Assembly (NCBI GenBank): GCA_002347025.1
Contig: DEAE01000002.1
Span: 622-64,621, forward strand
Direction of reading: 5' to 3'
From: Acidobacteria bacterium UBA2990
GTDB lineage: Bacteria > Acidobacteriota > Vicinamibacteria > Vicinamibacterales > UBA8438
Length of the DNA: 64,000 nucleotides
The notes under the pieces were generated by a model. The model saw only the letters and a list, made by a program, of their open reading frames with translations, searched no databases and was not told the origin of the DNA. Below, in pieces: positions 26,601 through 34,622 of this stretch. A program made the translations under genes and the position numbers. The number at the start of each line of letters is the position of its first letter. Position 1 is the first letter of the stretch.

Positions 26601-27103
26601 CATCGCCTGAGGCTCAGGAGCCATTTACAGTGGGCGATAGTGAGTCGACTGGCAGGGCTAAACCTGGGACGAGACCAGGGTTGAGTGAGTCTGGGGAATC
26701 CAGACCTGGAGGTGCGGGCGTGACCGGTGGGCCTGTTGATTGGGCGAGCAAGGCGATGCGGGAGTTCGTTGAAGGTCTTGAGAGGTATCCTGGCCTCCTC
26801 GAGCGATTGCGCCGTGCTAACCCAGATTTGGATCGTGATCTTCAGCAATGGGCGCAGCCTTGGCGAAGCGGGGCATCACCCGGGAGCGAACTGTTTAAGT
26901 GGGATCTCCGAGATTGGGCTTCACTTCGGAGAAATCTCAATAATGCTCTTCAGAGTGTCGAGACAGAGGACACGCGAGGGCTAGCTGCTGGTGAACTTCG
27001 TGACCGAATGGTTGCTGGGTCGGCTGGAACACTTCCGTCTCGTTATCAGTCTATGGTCGACCGGTATTTTCGCTCAGTGGCCACTGGACTTACGTTGCCC
27101 TAA
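23615..27103 (+). CDS. DUF4175 large membrane/coiled-coil protein
   Basis: About 1160 residues. The N-terminus has membrane helices (about 25-80 and near 150). A beta-rich, Ig-like periplasmic region follows (to about 500). The C-terminal 650 residues are almost all Gln/Glu/Arg/Leu-rich coiled coil with low-complexity GGQSQ and SAGSSSSDDE linkers. This is the DUF4175 layout seen in MoxR/BatA operons of Acidobacteriota and alphaproteobacteria. ATG 23615 is taken; an in-frame GTG at 23597 is possible. It probably acts as a structural arm in the envelope complex. Confidence 0.8.
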   Translation: MPQSDLAKLQAVLAHVRYRWLAGRWLTGITNMCLGFSVVLSVVLFVELVITPPGMPTLLLVVLAAVAMGGIATRALWPLRIQPTTRQVARFLEERWPELDDCVASAVQLAESTRSEEFRELVLADAVRQLRTLDPKSAVTNAYLGRVGFRGGLSITLLVAVLTFGFGPIRGLVTTAWLYAVPSNLVLEIEPGDVNLMAGELLRVEARLVGGMDLVSRSPMVLSILDNSGQQGIEMRPSGDAYMAEFTPVDRSFRYEITTATLRSREYRVEVVSPPQVSQVDVEYVYPAFMGLSPRLEEGSGDVFAPVGTEVRLRVHADKPVAAGVLVFGDGQRVPFDMTSRETPVANFTVKTDGSYRVALTDEYGLTNTGMDEYFIRAIPDRQPNVRVLRPGGDRDVTPLEEVTIQVRADDDHRIDALELVYRVSGQQERLLSFDMQGSAQVVAGTRTLYLEELDVVPGDFVTYHARVRDAGSADQTAGARSGIFFLEVRSFDSEFKEAESQSGGGFGPQEMGNLVELQKQVIVATWRLDQEVDKALVAQDILAVAEAQRELTETTSRTAEQMRRAARDPALGAEGSATESLAMEAAVEAMAIAEAALLEFDTGTAILSEMEALNQILTVEASTRSRQVSMARGQGAQSPGGQSQQDLSALFDQELLREQETSYETNSSAGSSSSDDESEAIRRLRELAFRQERLNQELRGGDAARSDGERRRLLERLTREQQALREELEQLAAQFPRQMQGLGGQNQSGVTGIGQIAENMRRTAGGLQRANTEAAGERGAEVLDELRDLERQFSEGVSGERVKQLESLRFEVQELAETQSRIAQGVGQVVEQSRSEQVGSRTQNQLADEKEVLADRVDAFRESIRSMEALGDGSSPSDRSMVDSLRVARETFDRESVSSRMRMGAERLRRAADSTPSFAGAVELDRLAVEETALAEALEVVEGLLQGAGGRGGSQQQLRAQLSTAQLLRQRLNQLEVELERQLGKSLREGADWQTSPEAQEPFTVGDSESTGRAKPGTRPGLSESGESRPGGAGVTGGPVDWASKAMREFVEGLERYPGLLERLRRANPDLDRDLQQWAQPWRSGASPGSELFKWDLRDWASLRRNLNNALQSVETEDTRGLAAGELRDRMVAGSAGTLPSRYQSMVDRYFRSVATGLTLP

Positions 27104-27105
27104 GC

Positions 27106-29310
27106 ATGGTCTTTGCTTCTCCGTTTGCATGGTGGCTGGCTGGAGGGTTGGTTGCTGTGGCCGCCGTTGTCGCTTATCTATCATATGCGCGTACGAGCGT
27201 TCCTCTGCCTTCAGCTAGGCGCTGGTTCCTTGCCGCGGTCCGTTTTCTCACATTCTTGACCTTACTGCTGTTTCTCGCTGAACCAGCACGACTGGAGCTG
27301 GTGCCGGTCGGGCGACCTGTGATCCCAGTGTTGTTCGATCAATCGGGGAGCATGTCCATCGCTGATGCTGCTGGGCGGTCTCGGATTGAGGCTGCGGCTT
27401 CGATGGTTTCTGACGATCTCATGCCTGCTCTCGGTAATGATTTCCAGTTGGAGCTGTGGGGTTTTGGGCGAAGGCTTGAGCCGGTAGAACTAGACGAATT
27501 GCACTCCGAGGCTTCCCAGAGCGATTTGATAGGTGCACTGACGGATCTGCAGACACGGTATCTAGGTCAAGCGGTTGCTGCTGTTGTTGTCCTGTCTGAT
27601 GGTGGAGATACGGGAACCGTCGAATTCGTTCAAGACGGTGTGCCTCCTATTTTCACCATTGGTATCGGTTCTACAACTGCGTCTCGGGATCGAGAATTGG
27701 TTGCTCTGACCGTAGGTGAACCTGGTGTAGTTGACTCGTTCGTTGATCTCAGCTTTTCCATGGTCGAGTATGGATTTGATGGTGCACCGGTAGATGTGCG
27801 TGTGTTTGAAAATGGTCAATTGATTAGGGCGCTTCAGATGACGTCATCTGGTGATGGTGCCGTGGCCTCGATGGTTGTGCCCGTGTCGCCGATCCCTGAG
27901 GTCGCGACCGTCTACACAGTTGAAATACAAGTTGACCAAACGGAGATGGTGCCGGAAAACAACAGACGAAGCGTTTTGGTCCAACCAGTAGGCCAACCTC
28001 GGAAGGTGCTGTTAGTTGAAGGAGCACCAGGTTACGAGCATAGTTTCCTGAAGCGGGCCCTGTCTGGTGACGCGGGCATCCTGGTTGATGCGGTGATTGA
28101 TAAGGGGTTGAATAATCTGGGTGAATCCACTTTCTATATTCAGAGTGGTGCCGGTCGGAGTCAGGCGTTGGTTACGGGTTTTCCAACTACAAGGGAGGAG
28201 CTTTTCTCTTATGATGCTGTCTTTCTTGCGAATGTTGACCTGGGGCGATTGTCCTCAGATCAAGTCGAAATGGCGGATGCATTTGTGTCTGAGCGTGGCG
28301 GTGGTTTATTAGTCATGGGAGCTCGTTTGTTTGAGAGCGTGGAGGTGGGACTGACGTCGCTCGAAACCTTGCTACCGCTTTCGCCAGTTGCTTCAATCGG
28401 TAGTCTCCGAGAGTCAGATTCACTAACTGAGCCTCAAAGAATAGAGCCGACACAGGACGGTGAGATGCATCCGGTCATGCGTGTCGGTGGGAGTGGGGTG
28501 GAGACTAGGAGAAGCTGGGAGGCGGCGCCTGCTTTGGGTCGGGTCGTTCCCATGAGATTGTCAAGCTCTGGAGCGACGGTGCTGGCAACGACAGTGAGTG
28601 GACGGTTCGGCGAACAGCCAGCGATCGCTGTTCAGCGTTTCGGTCGTGGCCGGACGATGGTGTTTGCTGGCGAGGCGTCCTGGCGCTGGAAGATGCTGTT
28701 GCCCTCCAGTGATCAAACTTACGAGCGATTTTGGAGGCAAACTGCAAGGTGGCTCGCTGTTGAGTCCCCAGATAGAGTTATGCTGCGGGTTGAGGGTGGG
28801 CGGCTGGAAGGTGCTCCATTGGCTGTGGATGTTACCGTGGTCGACGAAGAATTTGTCGAGGTGTCTGATGCGGTCGTTAGCCTGCAGATGAAGGGCCCAG
28901 GTGGTGAGGAGAGCGACTTGTCGGCGAGTCTCGTGACTGGTGAGGCCGGTCGGTATCGCGCGGAGGCTATACCGGACCTGAGGGGCGTCTACGAGGTGGT
29001 GGCTGAGGCCACTCGGGACGGGCAACTCATTGGTAGGGACACTTTGTCAGTTCTCGTCGGTGGAACGGCCCTTGAGTTCTCCGATCCGCGACGTCAGGTT
29101 GGGTTGTTGGGTCGAGTCGCTCGAGCTTCCGGTGGGAAGATGATCGATGTTGAGCGGATTGATGAACTGCGGAAGGGGCTTAACGATTTGAAGGGTCCAG
29201 AACAACCGCCGATTATCCATAGTTTGTGGGACAGTATTTATGGGTTCCTTCTTTTGGCTGGGTTGCTTTGTATAGAGTGGGGGTTTCGTCGCCGCTGGGG
29301 ACTTCGGTGA
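27106..29310 (+). CDS. VWA-domain membrane protein with glutamine amidotransferase-like region
   Basis: 734 residues. Two N-terminal membrane helices (WWLAGGLVAVAAVVAYLSYA; FLTFLTLLLFLAEP) precede a VWA domain with MIDAS DQSGSMSIAD and VVLSDGGDTG. Then come beta domains and a GATase1-like region (KVLLVEGAPGYEHSFLKRAL...AVFLANVDLGRL...FVSERGGGLLVMGA), and a C-terminal transmembrane helix ending in basic residues (WGFRRRWGLR). It starts 3 nt after the DUF4175 stop and overlaps the next gene by a GTGA. Confidence 0.82.
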   Translation: MVFASPFAWWLAGGLVAVAAVVAYLSYARTSVPLPSARRWFLAAVRFLTFLTLLLFLAEPARLELVPVGRPVIPVLFDQSGSMSIADAAGRSRIEAAASMVSDDLMPALGNDFQLELWGFGRRLEPVELDELHSEASQSDLIGALTDLQTRYLGQAVAAVVVLSDGGDTGTVEFVQDGVPPIFTIGIGSTTASRDRELVALTVGEPGVVDSFVDLSFSMVEYGFDGAPVDVRVFENGQLIRALQMTSSGDGAVASMVVPVSPIPEVATVYTVEIQVDQTEMVPENNRRSVLVQPVGQPRKVLLVEGAPGYEHSFLKRALSGDAGILVDAVIDKGLNNLGESTFYIQSGAGRSQALVTGFPTTREELFSYDAVFLANVDLGRLSSDQVEMADAFVSERGGGLLVMGARLFESVEVGLTSLETLLPLSPVASIGSLRESDSLTEPQRIEPTQDGEMHPVMRVGGSGVETRRSWEAAPALGRVVPMRLSSSGATVLATTVSGRFGEQPAIAVQRFGRGRTMVFAGEASWRWKMLLPSSDQTYERFWRQTARWLAVESPDRVMLRVEGGRLEGAPLAVDVTVVDEEFVEVSDAVVSLQMKGPGGEESDLSASLVTGEAGRYRAEAIPDLRGVYEVVAEATRDGQLIGRDTLSVLVGGTALEFSDPRRQVGLLGRVARASGGKMIDVERIDELRKGLNDLKGPEQPPIIHSLWDSIYGFLLLAGLLCIEWGFRRRWGLR

Positions 29311-30428
29311 TTGCCCGAGGGGTGAATCCGTTTGGAGTCTGGAGATTACGGGTGAGTGTAGGGAATTGGCTAAGACAAGTTGAACACCGGCGGTTCACTT
29401 TTCGAGTGGGACTAGTTGACCTACTTCTAGCTAGAAGTGGCTTTTTGAGGTTGAAACTCCGTGTGGTCGCTTTGCTGTTGCTTGTTGCCTGGTCAACAGA
29501 GACGGGGCTGTCTGCCCAGGACCAATATGCGTTGGTGGTCACGGGGGCAGCTGGAGGCTCGACTTTCGGGGATAACTATGATCGGTGGCGTTCTAGGCTG
29601 GTCACGACGCTCCGCGCTCAGCCGATGTTCGAGCAGGCCAACCTGGTCGTATTGGCTGAACGGCCTGGGCCTGATGTCGGACGTTCGTCGCGAGAAGGAG
29701 TTCGTCTGGCGATTGAGCGACTGGCCGCTCGAATGAGTAGTGATTCAGTGTTGTATGTCGTGCTTATCGGTCACGGTTCCTTCGACGGAGTTGATGCGAA
29801 GTTCAATCTCGTTGGACCAGATCTCGAGGCGAGAGAATGGGCGGCGCTACTAGGCCTTGTTCCCGGACATGTGGTGTTCGTGAACACAACAGGTGCGAGC
29901 TTCCCGTTTCTTGAACGGTTATCATCGAGGGGTAATACGATTGTGACTGCGACGAGGTCCAACGTGCAGCGTTTCGAAACGATATTCCCTCAGTTTTTTG
30001 TTGAGGCACTTGCCAATCCATTAGCTGATACCGACAAGAGTGGGCGCTCATCTGTACTTGAGGTGTTTGAGTTTGCAAGCAGTGGTGTCCGAGAGTGGTA
30101 TCGAGAACGAGGTCGGCTAGCAACCGAACGAGCACTCCTCGACGATAACGGCGACGGCCTTGGAAGAGAAGCAGGCCAACTTGGACCGGATGGGGCGATT
30201 GCGGAGAATCTATATCCTGGCGCTGGTCCGGTTGAACCAGAGTGGGCGACCGATCCTCGGTCTGTGCCACTGATTGCCAGGCGGGAAACACTGAGGCTGG
30301 AGGTTGGTGAACTCAAAGCAAGTAAGCATGAGATAGCCCCGGCAGAATATCATCGGAAACTGGAGTTACTGTTGATCCGATTGGCTCGCGTGTCGAGGCA
30401 AATTCGAGTCGGTGCTGTAGACAAGTAG
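29307..30428 (+). CDS. Caspase/C13-like protein lacking any cysteine, with signal peptide
   Basis: The last gene of the operon. The core (about 90-300) follows the clan CD caspase-hemoglobinase layout: YALVVTGAAGG, then VLYVVLIGHGSFDG with the His-Gly pair, then VVFVNTTGASFPFL where the Cys nucleophile would be. No Cys occurs anywhere in the protein, so it cannot be a cysteine peptidase and may be a binding pseudoenzyme. A hydrophobic signal (VVALLLLVAWSTETGLSAQ) lies well inside the frame. GTG 29307 is taken because it overlaps the upstream stop (GTGA); TTG 29445 would place the signal at the very N-terminus and is a real alternative. It has an EF-hand-like DDNGDGLG and ADTDKSGRSS. Confidence 0.65.
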   Translation: MIARGVNPFGVWRLRVSVGNWLRQVEHRRFTFRVGLVDLLLARSGFLRLKLRVVALLLLVAWSTETGLSAQDQYALVVTGAAGGSTFGDNYDRWRSRLVTTLRAQPMFEQANLVVLAERPGPDVGRSSREGVRLAIERLAARMSSDSVLYVVLIGHGSFDGVDAKFNLVGPDLEAREWAALLGLVPGHVVFVNTTGASFPFLERLSSRGNTIVTATRSNVQRFETIFPQFFVEALANPLADTDKSGRSSVLEVFEFASSGVREWYRERGRLATERALLDDNGDGLGREAGQLGPDGAIAENLYPGAGPVEPEWATDPRSVPLIARRETLRLEVGELKASKHEIAPAEYHRKLELLLIRLARVSRQIRVGAVDK

Positions 30429-30469
30429 CGATCTATTTCCTGAGTTGATTTCCTCGTAATATAAGCTTT

Positions 30470-30664
30470 ATGCACTGCAGTGTTTGCCAGACTGAGATTG
30501 CCGATAATGCATTAATTTGTTTTCGGTGTGGTGCAGCTACGACCGAACGGCGTCGTGAACCTGCCACCTTGAGTGCCGGGAGAAGTTACTGGTTTTGGGC
30601 TGTGGTTGTCGGACTGGGTTTGGCCCTGTTGATGGCGGTGACTCTGTTCAACCTCTGGTCATAA
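30470..30664 (+). CDS. Small zinc-ribbon membrane protein
   Basis: 64 residues: an N-terminal zinc ribbon ([19 protein letters not shown], two CxxC pairs), a short basic linker and one transmembrane helix ([21 protein letters not shown]). Function unknown. It is 41 nt after the large operon and could be its last member or separate. Confidence 0.65.
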
Positions 30665-30841
30665 ACGGCCCAGCTGTGATCAGACCGCCGGATAGCTTGG
30701 GCCTCTGGGTATGTTTTCGTGCGACTGCTGTTCCCAAGTGATGGTCAATGGTTGTTGGGTCGTAGGTGTCTAGCTTCCTTTTGAGACATCTGAGTTTGTT
30801 GCTGCCTGAGTCGTGTAAAAGCTGAATTGCATCTACGGCTA

Positions 30842-32125
30842 TCAACGTTCGACCATAGGGGGATACTCTCGCTGGCCTTCGCCGATGTAGACTTGGCGGG
30901 GTCTGGCGATTTTCCGGCCCTTGTCGCTGGTGAGCTCCTCCCATTGAGCAATCCAGCCGGCTGTTCTGCCTATTGCAAACAAGACCGTGAACATGGAGGG
31001 TTCGAATTGCATGGCCTGGTAAATTAGGCCTGAGTAAAAGTCGACATTGGGGTACAACTTACGAGATATGAAGTAGTCATCTTCTAGGGCGATGCGTTCG
31101 AGTTCGAGCGCAATGTCGAGGAGAGGGTTCCGTCCTGTGATTGCAAAGACTTTATCCGCCGTTGCTTTGATGACCTTTGCCCGTGGGTCGTAAGATTTGT
31201 AGACACGATGCCCAAAACCCATTAGGCGTTCCTTGCCATCTTTGACCCCTTCCACAAACGTAGAGACGTTATCGATGGTGCCGATGCCTGTCAACATACG
31301 AAGGACAGCTTCGTTGGCTCCTCCGTGCAATGGACCGTAAAGTGCTGCTGCGGCACCGGCTAGCGAAACGTAAGGGTCCGCATTGGCACTACCAATATTC
31401 CGCATTGCGCTGGTGCTGCAATTTTGTTCGTGGTCTGCGTGAAGGATGAACAGCACGTCTAGTGCGCGTTCGAGAATTGGGTCAGGTTGATAGATGGGCT
31501 CGGTCTGTTTGAAAAGTTGGTTCAGAAAATTTCCTGTGTAGCTAAGTTCTTTGTTCGGGTATACATACGGTTTGCCTACGCTGTGTCTATAGGCATAAGC
31601 CGCTATACTCGGCACCTTTGCGATGAGACGTATCATTTGCAGGCGCCTTGAGGCTGGGTCATCGACGTCCTTGGCGAGTGGATAGAATGTTGACAGGGCC
31701 CCCACGGTGCTCAGGAAAATCCCCATTGGGTGGGCGTCGTATCGGAAGCCTTCCATGAATTTCTTGACGTTTTCGTGGAGCATCGCATGCTGCGATAGAT
31801 CCCCCTCCCACGATGTGAGTTGGGATTGTGTCGGGAGGCCTCCGTGGATGAGTAAATAAGCAGTTTCAAGGAAGGTGCTTTGTTCGGCAAGCTGTTCGAT
31901 GGGGTATCCTCGATACCGCAGGATGCCCTTGTCGCCGTCGATGAACGTGATCGCGCTGCGACAAGATGCAGTATTCAAGAATGCTGGATCATAGGACATC
32001 ATTCCGAAGTCTTCCGGCGCTACCCTAATCTGGCGCAGGTCTGAGGCTCGGATTGTGTCGTTATTGATCGGGACTTCGTACTGCCTGCCCGTCCGGTTAT
32101 CGGTAATGGTTAGCGTATCAGCCAT
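30842..32125 (-). CDS. gltA: Citrate synthase
   Basis: 427 residues, the length of the hexameric Gram-negative type. It condenses oxaloacetate and acetyl-CoA to citrate, the entry to the TCA cycle. The catalytic region is visible in HADHEQNCSTSAMRNIGS, LYGPLHGGANEAVLRML and GFGHRVYKSYDPRA. The N-terminal beta region (TLTITDNRTGRQYEVPI) is that of the large type. yacG lies 62 nt upstream on the same strand. Confidence 0.96.
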   Translation of the reverse strand: MADTLTITDNRTGRQYEVPINNDTIRASDLRQIRVAPEDFGMMSYDPAFLNTASCRSAITFIDGDKGILRYRGYPIEQLAEQSTFLETAYLLIHGGLPTQSQLTSWEGDLSQHAMLHENVKKFMEGFRYDAHPMGIFLSTVGALSTFYPLAKDVDDPASRRLQMIRLIAKVPSIAAYAYRHSVGKPYVYPNKELSYTGNFLNQLFKQTEPIYQPDPILERALDVLFILHADHEQNCSTSAMRNIGSANADPYVSLAGAAAALYGPLHGGANEAVLRMLTGIGTIDNVSTFVEGVKDGKERLMGFGHRVYKSYDPRAKVIKATADKVFAITGRNPLLDIALELERIALEDDYFISRKLYPNVDFYSGLIYQAMQFEPSMFTVLFAIGRTAGWIAQWEELTSDKGRKIARPRQVYIGEGQREYPPMVER

Positions 32126-32187
32126 GTGTACACAAAATGCTCAACGTCAATATTGAATTGGGATAGTTGCCGAGTCTTAAAACATAT

Positions 32188-32385
32188 TTAACTTGGGGAC
32201 TCCCCGTCCTTGCCATCTGGGACCGTCGTGCTGTCTCCCGGGATCCTATACCTCCCGTCGACCCAGTTTCTGAGGTCGAGTTGTTTGCACCGTTCACTGC
32301 AGAATGGCTTCCATTCTGGCGCGGCTTCTCGGTTTCTGCAATACACGCAGACGGTTTGTCCCAGCTCCACAGTGACTTCAGACAT
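32188..32385 (-). CDS. yacG: DNA gyrase inhibitor YacG
   Basis: 65 residues. The zinc-binding pattern CVYC ... PFCSERCKQLDLRNWVDGRYRIPG is the YacG (DUF329) signature. Characterised YacG binds GyrB and blocks gyrase; the zinc site is a CxxC plus CxxxC arrangement, as here. The C-terminal tail (GDSTTVPDGKDGESPS) is acidic and low complexity. It is upstream of gltA on the same strand. Confidence 0.88.
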   Translation of the reverse strand: MSEVTVELGQTVCVYCRNREAAPEWKPFCSERCKQLDLRNWVDGRYRIPGDSTTVPDGKDGESPS

Positions 32386-32659
32386 CGGGTTGCAGCCTTT
32401 TCAGTTAAGCCGACCTTCAGATTGTAGGTCGAATTGGCTAGTGTGGTCGAGGTTGAGTTGAATGAGGCGGGGTATTGGAACAACTCGAGACGAGGATGAC
32501 CTGCTTAGATCGCTCGGTAGTGAGTGCCTTGTGGGAATCGGTTTTGCCAGTCGTCTGTTCTGATACCCAGGCCTTGCTGGATGGGATTTTGCGACTTTAG
32601 GCGTCTGAATGGAGTGAGTCTCTCCAGTAGTTACGAATAGATGATTCGTGCCTTTATGT

Positions 32660-33790
32660 TTAGGAGTGCCACAACCACCCAGCCACAGCACCGGCCAACA
32701 CCAACCATGTCGAGTTTGGTTGCAGAGTAAACAGTATGACCGTTGTAGCGATGGCCATTCCGACTGTTGGCGCATCAACAAGGGTTGAATTGACAAGGTC
32801 CCAGGTCACCGCCGCCATTAACCCAAGTGATGAGATGACGACACCGTCAAGTATCGAACTCGTGGTCGGTGAGGCGCGGAGCTTGGGAATGAGTGGCTGA
32901 GTGCAAACAACAAATATAAACCCAGGGAGAAATATACCGAGCGTAGCTAGAACTGCTCCGATCCAGTCGCCCAGTAGGTATCCGATAAAAGCTGCAGTGG
33001 TGAAAACCGGACCAGGGGTCACTTGGCCCACCGTGATGGCGTCGATGAGTTGTTCGTCTGTCAACCACTTCCAGCGCTCGACCAGATCGGCACGGAGAAA
33101 TGCCAGAAGGACATAGCCACTTCCGAAAAGAATCGAGCCTGTCTTAAGAAAGAAAAGTGTCAGCCGAGTCAAGGAGAAAGGGACCATGACTCTCGTAGCG
33201 TGAGCTAGAACCGTGGTGCTGGTCCACACAGTGGTGAACACTCCGACGACCGAAGCAGGCTGTTTCAATTTGACCCCGGCCATTACCACCCCGCCGAGGG
33301 CGAGCACTCCAAGTTCGTTCCAGCCGAAGAGGGATAGTAAAGTCGAAAGGACAGCCAGGATCGCGGTCAGGGGACCCTTTATGGCGGTAGTCCCAAGTTT
33401 CCAAAGCGCCTGTGCAACAATCGCGATGATGACTGGACCGATGCCGTACATTACCCATGTTACTTGCGGCATGTGGCCGAACCGGACATAGGCCCAGGCG
33501 ATAGCAATGACAATAAAGGTCGCTGGCACAATAAAACAACAGCCGGCCAGCAGCAGACCAGCTAGTCGACTGTGACGGTAGCCGAGATGGATTGCCATCT
33601 CAGTGGAATTGGGGCCTGGGATCATGTTGGTCGCGCCGAGCAAGTCTAGAAACTCGCTGTCGGTCAACCATTTCCTCCGTTCGACAACCTCGTCGCGCAT
33701 CATTGCGATATGGGCTGCTGGTCCACCGAATGCGGTGAGGCCTAGACGGAGAAACAGACCGGCCAATTCTAGGAGTTGGTAACGCCTCAT
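32660..33790 (-). CDS. chrA: Chromate transporter ChrA (long-chain form)
   Basis: 376 residues with two homologous halves of the ChrA fold. Each contains the signature GGPAAHIAMMRDEVVERRKWLTD...LLGATNMIPGPNSTEMA or its copy RADLVERWKWLTDEQLIDAITVGQVTPGPVFTTAAFIGY. About 10-12 membrane helices are apparent. Long-chain ChrA proteins export chromate, probably by exchange with sulfate. No chrB regulator is nearby. It is divergent from the LysE-family gene with an 84-nt gap. Confidence 0.9.
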   Translation of the reverse strand: MRRYQLLELAGLFLRLGLTAFGGPAAHIAMMRDEVVERRKWLTDSEFLDLLGATNMIPGPNSTEMAIHLGYRHSRLAGLLLAGCCFIVPATFIVIAIAWAYVRFGHMPQVTWVMYGIGPVIIAIVAQALWKLGTTAIKGPLTAILAVLSTLLSLFGWNELGVLALGGVVMAGVKLKQPASVVGVFTTVWTSTTVLAHATRVMVPFSLTRLTLFFLKTGSILFGSGYVLLAFLRADLVERWKWLTDEQLIDAITVGQVTPGPVFTTAAFIGYLLGDWIGAVLATLGIFLPGFIFVVCTQPLIPKLRASPTTSSILDGVVISSLGLMAAVTWDLVNSTLVDAPTVGMAIATTVILFTLQPNSTWLVLAGAVAGWLWHS

Positions 33791-33874
33791 TAACCGATGA
33801 TTCTACATGTTAGGTGGGGGTTCGTCTGGTAGTGAGACTAGATGGCCGTGGTTGGGGATTAGCGGTGAGTGAAT

Positions 33875-34492
33875 ATGGGTGACATGTTGACTGGCGTAGC
33901 CCTCGGGCTGGCGGCTGGACTTGTGCCAGGACCTTTGTTTGTTCTAGTCATCCAGCAGACACTGCGCCACGGCGCCAGAGAGGGTGTCAAAGTAGCTGCT
34001 GTGCCGATGCTTACAGACCTGCCGATCATTGTCTTGGCTATGGTTGGGTGGAGTTGTTTTGGGAGTATTGAAGTTATTCTCGGTGGAACGTCGTTGTTGG
34101 GAGCTGTTTTCCTACTGTACCTAGCGTACGAGAGCCTTACACTCGATGCATCTCGGTACTGGAGTACCTCTTCTGCGCCTCGGTCCGTTCAAAAGAGTGT
34201 TATCGCGAACCTATTGAATCCACACCCTTATTTGTTCTGGTTGACGGTGGGGGCTCCGGTCGTTTGGAAAGCGTGGCTTGCGGGACCGATTCAGGTCACC
34301 GGTCTCTTTGTTGGGTTTTATAGCTGTCTGGTTGGCTCAAAGGTGCTTATTGCCATTTTGGTTGGCCAGGGGAAAAGGGTGCTCCATAGTAGATTTTACC
34401 GGGCGACAGTGAAGGTGCTAGGTCTGGTGCTAGCCGTGTTTGCTGCGCGTCTTTTTCAAATCAGTTTCGACTACCTTGGATTCTGGTCTTAG
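33875..34492 (+). CDS. LysE/RhtB-family exporter
   Basis: About 205 residues with six predicted helices. The N-terminal signature LGLAAGLVPGPLFVLVIQQTLRHGAREGV and the ANLLNPHPYLFWLTVGAP block define the LysE superfamily of small-molecule (amino acid or metal/cation) exporters. The substrate is not predictable. ATG 33875 follows GGTGAG; the GTG two codons earlier is possible. Confidence 0.8.
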   Translation: MGDMLTGVALGLAAGLVPGPLFVLVIQQTLRHGAREGVKVAAVPMLTDLPIIVLAMVGWSCFGSIEVILGGTSLLGAVFLLYLAYESLTLDASRYWSTSSAPRSVQKSVIANLLNPHPYLFWLTVGAPVVWKAWLAGPIQVTGLFVGFYSCLVGSKVLIAILVGQGKRVLHSRFYRATVKVLGLVLAVFAARLFQISFDYLGFWS

Positions 34493-34622
34493 GATTAACC
34501 ATAAGGATGGATTACATGTGTGGGACTGTCTCACGCGTGCCGGTCTGAAAATTCAGCTCCTTCCGTTTCGTAAAAGCGCTATTCAGACAACTGAGATCGC
34601 ATAACTGAGGTTTGTTCAGGGG

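Noticed and set aside
24218..26848. Several long minus-strand frames (up to about 214 codons) opposite the DUF4175 gene
   Set aside because: They are shadows of a GC-rich coding strand with biased codons; their products are Ser/Arg/Pro-rich without domains, and the plus-strand DUF4175 frame is intact throughout.
32401..32796. 131-codon minus-strand frame between yacG and chrA
   Set aside because: It overlaps the 3' end of chrA in another frame and has no recognisable domain; the 270-nt gap appears to be non-coding.
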